38,677 nt of DNA from Brevundimonas bullata. Its GTDB lineage: Bacteria > Pseudomonadota > Alphaproteobacteria > Caulobacterales > Caulobacteraceae. The position numbers were made by a program, and so were the translations under genes. The notes under the pieces were generated by a model. That model saw only the letters and a program-made list of their open reading frames with translations. It did not search any database and had not been told where the DNA came from. Location: NCBI RefSeq assembly GCF_014207965.1, contig NZ_JACHLM010000010.1, forward strand, positions 1 through 38,677, given 5' to 3'. Shown here piece by piece: positions 22,189 to 38,677 of the stretch (the stretch's first letter is position 1; every line of letters starts with the position of its first letter).

Positions 22189-24132
22189 TCAGCGACGGCG
22201 AGGCGACAGGATGTCGCCCAGGCGGTCGGGCGTCCCCTCGATCCGCTCCAGATGCGGGTAGCGCAGGCCGTCGTGGTAGTCGAAGCGGACGGTCTTGAAG
22301 ACGTCGCCGTTCTTGAGGATCAGCTCGATCGGATCGGTCGAGCCCTTGGCGGCGGTAACGGCCTCCTTGAGCGCGTCGGCCGAGGCGGCGCGACCGGCGA
22401 CGGCGACGACTTCCCAGCCCGAGGTCAGGCCCTGCTCGAAGGCCGGTCCGCCCCAGACGACCGAGGTGATCCGGTTGGCCTTGTTCATCATGAAGCCGAG
22501 CGAATAGGTGAAGTCGTTACGGCCCAGTTCCTTGTAAAGGGCGCCCATGTAGCCGGACGGCTCCTCCTTGAAGACCAGGCGGTAGCCGCCGCGCTCGATG
22601 CCGTCGAGCGGGCCGCGCGAGTTGGGGCCGACCGCGTCCAGACGCTCGCGCAGGAAGGCGGGCCAGTTGTTCGCCTGCACCCCGTTCAGGGTCGATGTCA
22701 CGGTGTCGAAGGTGTAGGGAGCCGGGTTCCAGTCGCCGTCCTGGGCGCCGAAGAAGGCCTTGGCGAAGTCGTCCAGCGACTTCTTGCCGCCGGTCTGCTC
22801 GCGGATCAGGGTGTCGGCGTCCAGCCAGATCAGCGAGCCCTCGCGGTAATAGTCTTCGCTACGCTGATAGGAGCTCCAGGGCTGCGGGCGGCGCTGGCTG
22901 ATGATGGGGTCGTTGGTGGTATCCTGCATGGCGCGCCACTGGCGGCCCGGGATGTTCTGGAAGCTGGCGGCGGTCATGGCCAGGACGTCCAGCGCCTGTT
23001 GCTTGCTCATCAGGCCCGCGCGGGCGGTCAGGACCAGGCCCCAATACTGCGTCTGGCCCTCATAGACCCAGAGCAGGGAGTTCTGCAGCGGCTCATTGAG
23101 GTTCGGCGTCATCTGGTCGGCGGGGCGGCGCCACTTGCCGTTCCAGCTGTGGGTGTACTCGTGGCCCAAGAGGTCGCGGTCGGCCAGCGTATCTTCGCGG
23201 TCGGTGAAGTACTTGGGATCGACGCTGTTCTCGGACGAGCGCTGGTGCTCCAGGCCGATGCCGCCCAGCTTGTCGGTCACGGCCACCAGGAAGTCGTAGT
23301 GGTCGAAGTGGCGGGCCCCGAACAGGCGGTCGGCCTGCTGGACCAGGTTGCGGTGCAGCTGGATATGCTCGTCGGTGGCCTCCAGCATCTTGGCCGTGTC
23401 GGCCACGACGTTCATGCGGACGGGCGAGCGACCGCCGGGATCGAGGTCGATCTGGCGGTAGTGCTGGCCGGCGAAGACGGGGCTGTCGGCCAGATGGTCG
23501 AGGGTGAGGGGGGCGAAGGTCGCCAGGCCGTTCTCGAAGCTGACGGTGTCGAGGCCCGCGCCGTAGTTCCAGCCGGCGGGCAGTCTCAGGGTCGGCTTGA
23601 AGGTGATCTGACGCGAGTAATAGCCGGCCGGATAGAGCAGGGCCTTTTCCCACTGGATGTTCAGCATCTCGGGTGTGACGACGACGCGGCCCTGATTGCC
23701 CTCGATCGGGGTGAGCCACTGGAAGGCGACCTCGACCTGGCTGACGCCGGCGGGGACGTCGATCTGATAGGCCCAGGGCTGGACCGTGTTGCGCACCCAC
23801 TCCAGCCGCTGGCCGTTGGCGGTAAACGTCAGGCCGCCGACGTTGGCGACGGGGCCGGCGGGGCTGTGGTTGCCGGGCAGCCATTGGGGGTAGAGCAGGA
23901 CCATCGGCCCGGCCTGGGTGACGGGAATGGTCTGGCGCACCTGGACCAGGCGGCGGTCGATGTCGGTGGCGTCCACGTCGATGGTGATGACGCCGGGGTA
24001 GGCCACATCCTTGGGGGCTGGGATCGCCGCGAGGGCGACGGGCAGGGCGGGCGTGCCGACCTGGGCCAGGGCGGGCGCGCCCACAGAAATCAGCAGGGCG
24101 GCGGCGCTGACGGCCAGGGCGAAACGCTTCAT
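22189..24132 (-). CDS. Secreted M61-family metallopeptidase, first of a tandem pair
   Basis: A 647-residue paralog of the next gene, with signal peptide (1-23, cut after ALA), M61 beta domain (LPGNHSPAGP), zinc motif HEYTH (324-328), third ligand Glu358 in VYEGQTQYWG and a PDZ-like C-terminus with the same RLGDILSPRRR end. I chose ATG 24132 (MKRFALAVSAAALL) as the signal-peptide start; the frame runs 23 codons further upstream. All catalytic residues are present in both copies, so neither looks decayed. The shared end and order suggest local gene duplication. Confidence 0.9.
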   Translation of the reverse strand: MKRFALAVSAAALLISVGAPALAQVGTPALPVALAAIPAPKDVAYPGVITIDVDATDIDRRLVQVRQTIPVTQAGPMVLLYPQWLPGNHSPAGPVANVGGLTFTANGQRLEWVRNTVQPWAYQIDVPAGVSQVEVAFQWLTPIEGNQGRVVVTPEMLNIQWEKALLYPAGYYSRQITFKPTLRLPAGWNYGAGLDTVSFENGLATFAPLTLDHLADSPVFAGQHYRQIDLDPGGRSPVRMNVVADTAKMLEATDEHIQLHRNLVQQADRLFGARHFDHYDFLVAVTDKLGGIGLEHQRSSENSVDPKYFTDREDTLADRDLLGHEYTHSWNGKWRRPADQMTPNLNEPLQNSLLWVYEGQTQYWGLVLTARAGLMSKQQALDVLAMTAASFQNIPGRQWRAMQDTTNDPIISQRRPQPWSSYQRSEDYYREGSLIWLDADTLIREQTGGKKSLDDFAKAFFGAQDGDWNPAPYTFDTVTSTLNGVQANNWPAFLRERLDAVGPNSRGPLDGIERGGYRLVFKEEPSGYMGALYKELGRNDFTYSLGFMMNKANRITSVVWGGPAFEQGLTSGWEVVAVAGRAASADALKEAVTAAKGSTDPIELILKNGDVFKTVRFDYHDGLRYPHLERIEGTPDRLGDILSPRRR

Positions 24133-24231
24133 CACAAAACTATCCGGAAACGGCCGCCCCCTCGCGGCCCGATGCGGGGCGCAGACCACAATGTGTCGCA
24201 CCCTGCGTCAAGGCCGCATGACGAAGCGGTG

Positions 24232-24747
24232 TCAGCTCGCCGGGTTCACTTCCAGAAGTTCGACGGTGAAGCGCAGGGCGGAGTTGGCCGGGATTTCCGT
24301 GCCCATCCACCGCGGGCCGTAGGCCAGGTCGGCGGGGATGACGAACTCATAGGTCTCGCCGGTCCGCATCAGGGCGACGCCCTCGGTCCAGCCCTTGATG
24401 ACGCGGTTCAGGGGGAAGCTGGCCGGCTCGTTGCGAGAATAGGAGCTGTCGAACTCGCGACCGTCGATGAAGGTCCCGCGGTAGTGGACCTTGACCGTGT
24501 CGGTCGCGGTCGGCTGCACGCCATTCTTGTGGGCCTTGCCGACGCGGCGGTACTGCAGGCCCGACGGCGTCGTGGTCCAGCCGTGGCGCTGGCCGTTCCA
24601 CATCAGGTAGGCGGCCTGGCCGACTTCCCAGTTCTCCTGGGTGGCGGGACCTTGCGGCACGACCTGCGTGGTCGTGGCGGGCGCTGAGGCGCAGGCGGAA
24701 AGGGTCAGGGCGAGGGCGGCGAGCGCGGGCAGAATGATGCGGTTCAT
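24232..24747 (-). CDS. FKBP-type peptidyl-prolyl isomerase lipoprotein
   Basis: A 171-residue protein. A lipoprotein signal with lipobox LSAC (Cys19) leads to an FKBP domain (about 80-170: VKVHYRGTFIDGREFDSSY, VIKGWTEGVALM, YEFVIPADLAYG, NSALRFTVELLEV). It should sit on a membrane facing the periplasm and catalyse proline isomerisation of envelope proteins. ATG 24747 has no Shine-Dalgarno; TTATCG and GATAAG 17 nt apart (24786 down to 24758 on the minus strand) could be a promoter giving an almost leaderless mRNA. It lies upstream of the M61 genes on the same strand, with 99 bp between. Confidence 0.88.
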   Translation of the reverse strand: MNRIILPALAALALTLSACASAPATTTQVVPQGPATQENWEVGQAAYLMWNGQRHGWTTTPSGLQYRRVGKAHKNGVQPTATDTVKVHYRGTFIDGREFDSSYSRNEPASFPLNRVIKGWTEGVALMRTGETYEFVIPADLAYGPRWMGTEIPANSALRFTVELLEVNPAS

Positions 24748-24800
24748 AACCGCTAGGCTTATCACAAGGCTTGGCGGTGTCGATAAGTGCCTCAACACAC

Positions 24801-24916
24801 CGTCATCCCGGTCGAAGCGGAGCGAAGAGCCGGGACCCAGGCGTTTGATTCTGGCTGGACGGCGCCTGTGTCCGCCATCTGGGTCCTGGGTTCGGCTGCG
24901 CCGCCCGGGGATGACG
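24801..24916. repeat. Large REP-like palindromic element upstream of rpoB
   Basis: CGTCATCCCG (24801-24810) pairs with CGGGGATGACG (24906-24916, one extra G), and GGGACCCAG (24832-24840) with CTGGGTCC (24879-24886), forming a long interrupted hairpin. Such CGTCATCCCGG..GGGACCCAG palindromes are dispersed repeats in alphaproteobacterial genomes. It fills part of the 459-bp gap before rpoB, between divergent genes. Confidence 0.75.
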
Positions 24917-24942
24917 GCGTGCTTTAACTCTTCCGGCGGGCC

Positions 24943-24970
24943 TTTATTTCGCCGTCGAACGGCGTATATA
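24943..24970 (+). promoter_or_regulatory. Candidate rpoBC promoter with a palindrome in the spacer
   Basis: TTTATT (24943-24948) and TATATA (24965-24970) are 16 nt apart. The spacer contains a perfect inverted repeat, CGCCGT-CGA-ACGGCG (24950-24964), which could be an operator or chance. A start near 24977 gives a leader of about 230 nt with no gene seen in it. Confidence 0.5.
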
Positions 24971-25206
24971 TGCCGCTCCGCAGATTCCATGAATCCCGCG
25001 CGAAAGCGCCCAAGCCCGGTTTGTCGCCCTCCGACCGGTGCGCAGGCGCCGTCCCTTTCCCAAGGGACGAGCATATCAGGCGCTCTGATCCTATGCGGAT
25101 CGAGGGTGAGCGCCGCGAGAATTAATGGTCACGGATCGCCGGATTGGCGGGCCGTGGCTGCTGCATTGACGTCGGGCCTTTACCGGCTCGCGATTGGGAA
25201 AACAGA

Positions 25207-29322
<4,116 letters not shown>

Positions 29323-29334
29323 TCGGAAACTGAA

Positions 29335-29361
29335 GCCCTCTCCCGCCTGGCGGGGGAGGGC
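29335..29361. repeat. Hairpin between rpoB and rpoC, REP-like
   Basis: GCCCTCTCCCGC (29335-29346) pairs with GCGGGGGAGGGC (29350-29361) with one wobble and a 3-nt loop. No T-tract follows, so it is not a typical terminator. Similar CCCTCTCCC..GGGAGAGGG hairpins are widespread intergenic repeats in related genomes; here it may stabilise rpoB mRNA ends. Confidence 0.7.
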
Positions 29362-29423
29362 GGTCCGACCGCCTCTCCTCTCTGAATGAATTTTCGCGGG
29401 GCATTCCCGCAGAAGGAAAAAAG

Positions 29424-33620
<4,197 letters not shown>

Positions 33621-33643
33621 TCCGTTTCGGAACTGAAGACTGA

Positions 33644-33680
33644 AGAGGGCGGCGCTGGTGACAGCGCCGCTCTTTTCTTT
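33644..33680 (+). terminator. Terminator after rpoC with GTGA tetraloop
   Basis: A stem of about 13 bp (33644-33657 with 33662-33675, some wobble) closed by GTGA is followed by TTTTCTTTT. It ends the rpoBC transcript. Confidence 0.9.
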
Positions 33681-33729
33681 TGGGCCTACCGCCCTTCGGG
33701 CTACTTGAGGCCCCGGTGGGCCTACCGCC
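33681..33729. repeat. Direct repeat of 13 bp downstream of rpoC
   Basis: TGGGCCTACCGCC occurs at 33681-33693 and again at 33717-33729, with a CGCCCTTCGGGC-type hairpin between. It looks like a short dispersed intergenic repeat; function unknown. Confidence 0.55.
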
Positions 33730-33774
33730 GTCGGGGCGGGCGCGCTGACCCCAGCGAGGGCGACGGGCTTGCTG

Positions 33775-34938
33775 TCAGTCCCCGCCGACCCGCAGGCCGC
33801 CGATATTGGCGGAGAGGCCGCTGCTTCGGCGTTCGCCCTCGTTGACGGTGCTGCGGGCGCCCTGGCGCATGTCGACGCCTGTTACATCCTTGAGGTGAGC
33901 GCCGGCGCAGCCTGTGCCGAAGTTCGAGCCGGGGCAGTCGGCCGGGCCGACCACCCCGACGCCGCCGGATAGCGGGCGACGCTGTTGTTCATAGCGTTGC
34001 ATCTCACGCGCGCCTTCGCGGGCGAAGCGGGCGTCGCGCTGGGCGTTGCCGCTGCCGGTGATGCGGCGCTCGGCGCCTTCGGCGGCGCGGGCGTTGAAGC
34101 GTTCGTCGCAAATGTCGCGCTCGCTCTGGGTCAGCATCCCGGTGGACGGGCAACCGGCAGGCGAGGTGCGCAGGGCGCGGGCGTTGCGGCCGGCCTGGCC
34201 TTCGGGCGCAACGCGCCAGGCGTCGGCGACGCCGCCGGCAGGCGGCGCTGCGGGGCCGCCTGGGGCCGGCATGGCCATGCGCGGGATCGGTGGGGAAGGG
34301 GGGCCGCTCGCGGCCTCGTCCTCATCCTTGTCCTTGGCGGGGCGACGCGCCGGCAGAGCCGGGGCCGGGACGCTGGGTGTGGTCGCGGCCACCGGCGGAG
34401 CAGGAGCGGGCGCTGGCGCAACAACCGGAGGCGCCGGCGGCGCGACGACGGGCGCGAGGGCAGGAGTCGTGATCGGGACGACCGCCGGAACGGGGGCAGG
34501 GGACAGGGTTTGGGCCGGCTTGGGGGCAGGCGACGGCGCGGGGACAGGGGCGACCTGAATGGAGGGGAGCGATGCCGGCGACGGCGGCGCGGGCGCGGGA
34601 ACCGCCAGGGGCAAGGGCGGTTGGCTTTCAGGTTCGGGCCTGACGAGGGGCTCGGTCTGCGGCAGGGTTACCGGCTCGACCTGACGGAGCGGCTCGGGCG
34701 GCTGAGGCTGGGGGCGCCATTGCGGGGGGCGGGGCGGACGTTCAATCTCCAGCTGGATGATCGGCGGCAGGGGAGGTTCGGCCGGCGGACGGCCCTCGTC
34801 GGCGGCCAACAGGATCATCGATCCCAGCACGCCGACGTGCAGCGACAGCGAAGCGCCCATCATTAGCCCGCGTCGCAATCCAGGACGCGCCCGTCGCGCA
34901 GAGGGACGATCCGACGGGTTCAGCACAGCGACGGTCAT
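33775..34938 (-). CDS. Proline-rich TonB/TolA-like single-pass membrane protein
   Basis: A 387-residue protein built like an energy transducer: basic N-terminus, one helix (about 25-46, MMGASLSLHVGVLGSMILLAA with a His at residue 34), then a long Pro/Ala/Val-rich rod (about 50-240) that could span the periplasm. The C-terminal 150 residues are not a standard TonB domain. They hold two Cys pairs (CPSTG..ICDERF and ADCPGSNFGTGCAG), Arg/Glu-rich helical sequence and a Gly-rich end. ATG 34938 has AGGAG 5 nt upstream; a frame extending 39 codons further is not needed. It is transcribed away from rpsL. I do not know its partner; a TonB-like or envelope-spanning role is inferred from architecture only. 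Confidence 0.75.
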   Translation of the reverse strand: MTVAVLNPSDRPSARRARPGLRRGLMMGASLSLHVGVLGSMILLAADEGRPPAEPPLPPIIQLEIERPPRPPQWRPQPQPPEPLRQVEPVTLPQTEPLVRPEPESQPPLPLAVPAPAPPSPASLPSIQVAPVPAPSPAPKPAQTLSPAPVPAVVPITTPALAPVVAPPAPPVVAPAPAPAPPVAATTPSVPAPALPARRPAKDKDEDEAASGPPSPPIPRMAMPAPGGPAAPPAGGVADAWRVAPEGQAGRNARALRTSPAGCPSTGMLTQSERDICDERFNARAAEGAERRITGSGNAQRDARFAREGAREMQRYEQQRRPLSGGVGVVGPADCPGSNFGTGCAGAHLKDVTGVDMRQGARSTVNEGERRSSGLSANIGGLRVGGD

Positions 34939-35055
34939 GGCGACTCCTGCATCGAGGGGATGATGCAAAGACAAGCGTGGCGATATAGGGGCGTGTTTTC
35001 GGAGTTTCCGCAACGTTGTTCGTTTGGCCCGGCCGCCCGGATCGGGGTGAATCAC

Positions 35056-35084
35056 TTGACGCGTTCACCCATCCCGCGTACATC
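35056..35084 (+). promoter_or_regulatory. Strong candidate promoter of rpsL-rpsG-fusA-tuf
   Basis: TTGACG (35056-35061) and TACATC (35079-35084) are 17 nt apart; both match the Caulobacter housekeeping pattern (TTGACG, TANAWC). A start near 35091 gives a leader of about 225 nt. Confidence 0.72.
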
Positions 35085-35144
35085 GCGCGCACTTTCGAGA
35101 CGTGGGCGGTTCGCTGTCCATTGAGATCGTGACAATTGAACGGA

Positions 35145-35190
35145 CGGGCTGTGCCCGCCGGAACGCCCAAAGCGCGCGTTCCGGTTTTTT
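35145..35190 (+). terminator. Terminator-like hairpin inside the rpsL leader
   Basis: CCGGAACGC (35158-35166) pairs perfectly with GCGTTCCGG (35176-35184), followed directly by six T (35185-35190). A second hairpin, CGGGC/GCCCG (35145-35157), abuts it upstream. No plus-strand gene ends here: rpoC stops at 33620 and has its own terminator, and the TonB-like gene is on the other strand. It is therefore either a leader attenuator of the str operon or the end of a short RNA of about 100 nt started at the rpsL promoter. Confidence 0.75.
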
Positions 35191-35315
35191 CGTTTGGCTG
35201 CTGCGGCTCGCTCGAGACCAACACCCGGGCGGCGTTAAGGCGGCGTCCAAAAGAAGGCTCATGAGGCGCCCCGGCCGAAAGGCACACGCCTCCACATCGA
35301 AAAGAGACAAATCGT

Positions 35316-35690
35316 ATGCCTACGATCAACCAGCTGATCCGCAAGCCGCGCAAGCCCAAGCCCACCCGTAACAAGGTCCCGGCTCTGGAAGGTTCGCCCC
35401 AGCGCCGCGGCGTTTGCACCCGCGTCTATACGACGACCCCGAAGAAGCCTAACTCGGCTCTGCGTAAGGTCGCCAAGGTCCGTCTGGCCAAGAACGGCCA
35501 CGAAGCCGTTTGCTACATCCCCGGCGAAGGTCACAACCTGCAAGAGCACTCGGTTGTTCTGATCCGCGGCGGCCGCGTGAAAGACCTTCCCGGCGTGCGT
35601 TACCACATCCTGCGCGGCGTGCTCGATACGCAAGGCGTCAAGGACCGCAAGCAGCGTCGTTCGCACTACGGCACCAAGCGTCCGAAGTAA
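35316..35690 (+). CDS. rpsL: 30S ribosomal protein S12
   Basis: A 124-residue S12 with [17 protein letters not shown] and [12 protein letters not shown], both wild-type at the positions where streptomycin-resistance changes usually arise (Lys in PKKPNS, Lys in VKDLP). It sits in the decoding centre. The leader contains AAAGAGA before ATG 35316. First gene of the rpsL-rpsG-fusA-tuf cluster. Confidence 0.98.
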   Translation: MPTINQLIRKPRKPKPTRNKVPALEGSPQRRGVCTRVYTTTPKKPNSALRKVAKVRLAKNGHEAVCYIPGEGHNLQEHSVVLIRGGRVKDLPGVRYHILRGVLDTQGVKDRKQRRSHYGTKRPK

Positions 35691-35768
35691 GCGAACCGTT
35701 TTCAGGCCTGCTGGTCTGGACCCTCAGAGATTTTCCCGGCGTCTGTCGGGCACTGCAAGGAATAACCT

Positions 35769-36242
35769 ATGTCGCGTCGTCACCGCGCCCAGAAGCGTGA
35801 AGTTCTGCCGGATCCCAAGTTCGGCGATCTGATCGTCACCAAGTTCATGAACTACGTCATGTACGAAGGTAAGAAGGCCGTCGCCGAGAACATCGTCTAT
35901 GGCGCCTTTGATATCCTGGCCGAGAAGAAGAAAGACCACCCTGCGGTCGAAACCTTCCACACGGCTCTCGACAACGTCGCGCCGTCGGTCGAAGTCCGTT
36001 CGCGTCGCGTCGGCGGCGCCACCTACCAGGTGCCGGTCGAAGTTCGCCCCGAGCGCCGTCGCGCCCTGGCCATCCGTTGGCTCGTCAACGCTGCGCGCAA
36101 GCGCGGTGAAAACACCATGACGGAAAAGCTGGCTGCCGAGCTGCTGGACGCCTCGAACAACCGCGGCACCGCGGTCAAGAAGCGTGAAGACACCCACAAG
36201 ATGGCCGAAGCCAACCGCGCCTTCAGCCACTACCGCTGGTAA
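35769..36242 (+). CDS. rpsG: 30S ribosomal protein S7
   Basis: A 157-residue S7, which nucleates assembly of the 30S head by binding 16S rRNA and contacts the E site. Conserved parts include [37 protein letters not shown] and the tail [17 protein letters not shown] lies 8 nt before ATG 35769. In E. coli it represses the str operon through an intergenic site; the spacer here (35691-35768) is short and no equal structure is evident. Confidence 0.98.
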   Translation: MSRRHRAQKREVLPDPKFGDLIVTKFMNYVMYEGKKAVAENIVYGAFDILAEKKKDHPAVETFHTALDNVAPSVEVRSRRVGGATYQVPVEVRPERRRALAIRWLVNAARKRGENTMTEKLAAELLDASNNRGTAVKKREDTHKMAEANRAFSHYRW

Positions 36243-36380
36243 GCGTCTTCAAAGCGCCATGTGGCGCGCTTATCTGAGACTATCCGGCGCGGGCGGTTTG
36301 AGCTAAATCGCCCGCGCTGTCTTATCCGATATCACCTTGGGCGCCCGTCGCGTCCGCGAAGCACCCCGAAGGCAACTCCA

Positions 36381-38459
<2,079 letters not shown>

Positions 38460-38502
38460 ACCCATTTGTGTCCCGTCGTTCGCGGCGGGCGCACTTGAAA
38501 CC

Positions 38503-38528
38503 CGGGCGGTTTGCGCGCAGACCGCCCG
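38503..38528 (+). repeat. Hairpin in the fusA-tuf spacer
   Basis: CGGGCGGT (38503-38510) pairs with ACCGCCCG (38521-38528) over a 10-nt loop. No T-run follows, so it is probably not a terminator; it may mark an RNA processing site between fusA and tuf. Confidence 0.5.
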
Positions 38529-38579
38529 CCTTCATCCCCAAACCAATCAGGACCCCCGGTTCGGGGACCCAGGAGCTAG

Positions 38580-38677
<98 letters not shown>

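Noticed and set aside
35102..35371. An 89-residue plus-strand open frame spanning the rpsL leader
   Set aside because: It runs through the leader hairpin and into rpsL in another frame, with no ribosome binding site or recognisable content.

Overview
The window reads as a chromosomal segment of a GC-rich alphaproteobacterium, most likely Caulobacterales and probably Brevundimonas-like. The assignment is inference. It rests on a tRNA-Trp-secE-nusG-rplK-rplA order, a typical alphaproteobacterial RpoB/RpoC/FusA set, TTGAC..TANAWC-like promoters, weak or missing Shine-Dalgarno sequences on several genes, and intergenic palindromes of a style common in this group. No rRNA genes, insertion sequences, phage genes or CRISPR arrays were seen.

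Region 1 (1-3500) holds a soluble PAS hybrid histidine kinase, a possible 44-residue lipoprotein, and a CNNM/CBS/CorC-domain membrane protein.

Region 2 (3500-12900) is a low-oxygen respiration island. The cytochrome bd assembly exporter cydDC (minus strand) diverges from the oxidase operon cydABX (plus strand). An OmpW-family porin, a four-cysteine FNR-type oxygen sensor, a small GNAT-like gene and a PNPOx-fold flavoprotein follow. Four FNR-like boxes, all containing GCCTTGAT on one strand, sit between cydD and cydA, upstream of ompW, between the GNAT and PNPOx genes, and between cydC and a 38-residue single-pass membrane protein. The last is the most novel item: a small gene, too short for most gene finders, with a perfect FNR box and a strong ribosome binding site.

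Region 3 (12900-38677) is the transcription/translation core: tRNA-Trp, secE-nusG, rplKA, rplJL, rpoBC, and rpsL-rpsG-fusA-tuf (tuf cut by the window end). Unrelated genes interrupt this core. A DUF47/PiT phosphate-transport pair with a NUDIX gene lies between rplA and rplJ. A DJ-1/PfpI gene, two tandem M61 peptidases and an FKBP lipoprotein lie between rplL and rpoB. A proline-rich TonB/TolA-like protein lies between rpoC and rpsL. Most blocks end in strong hairpin terminators, many with tetraloops. Structured leaders precede rplK and rplJ, and a terminator-like hairpin with six T lies inside the leader of rpsL.
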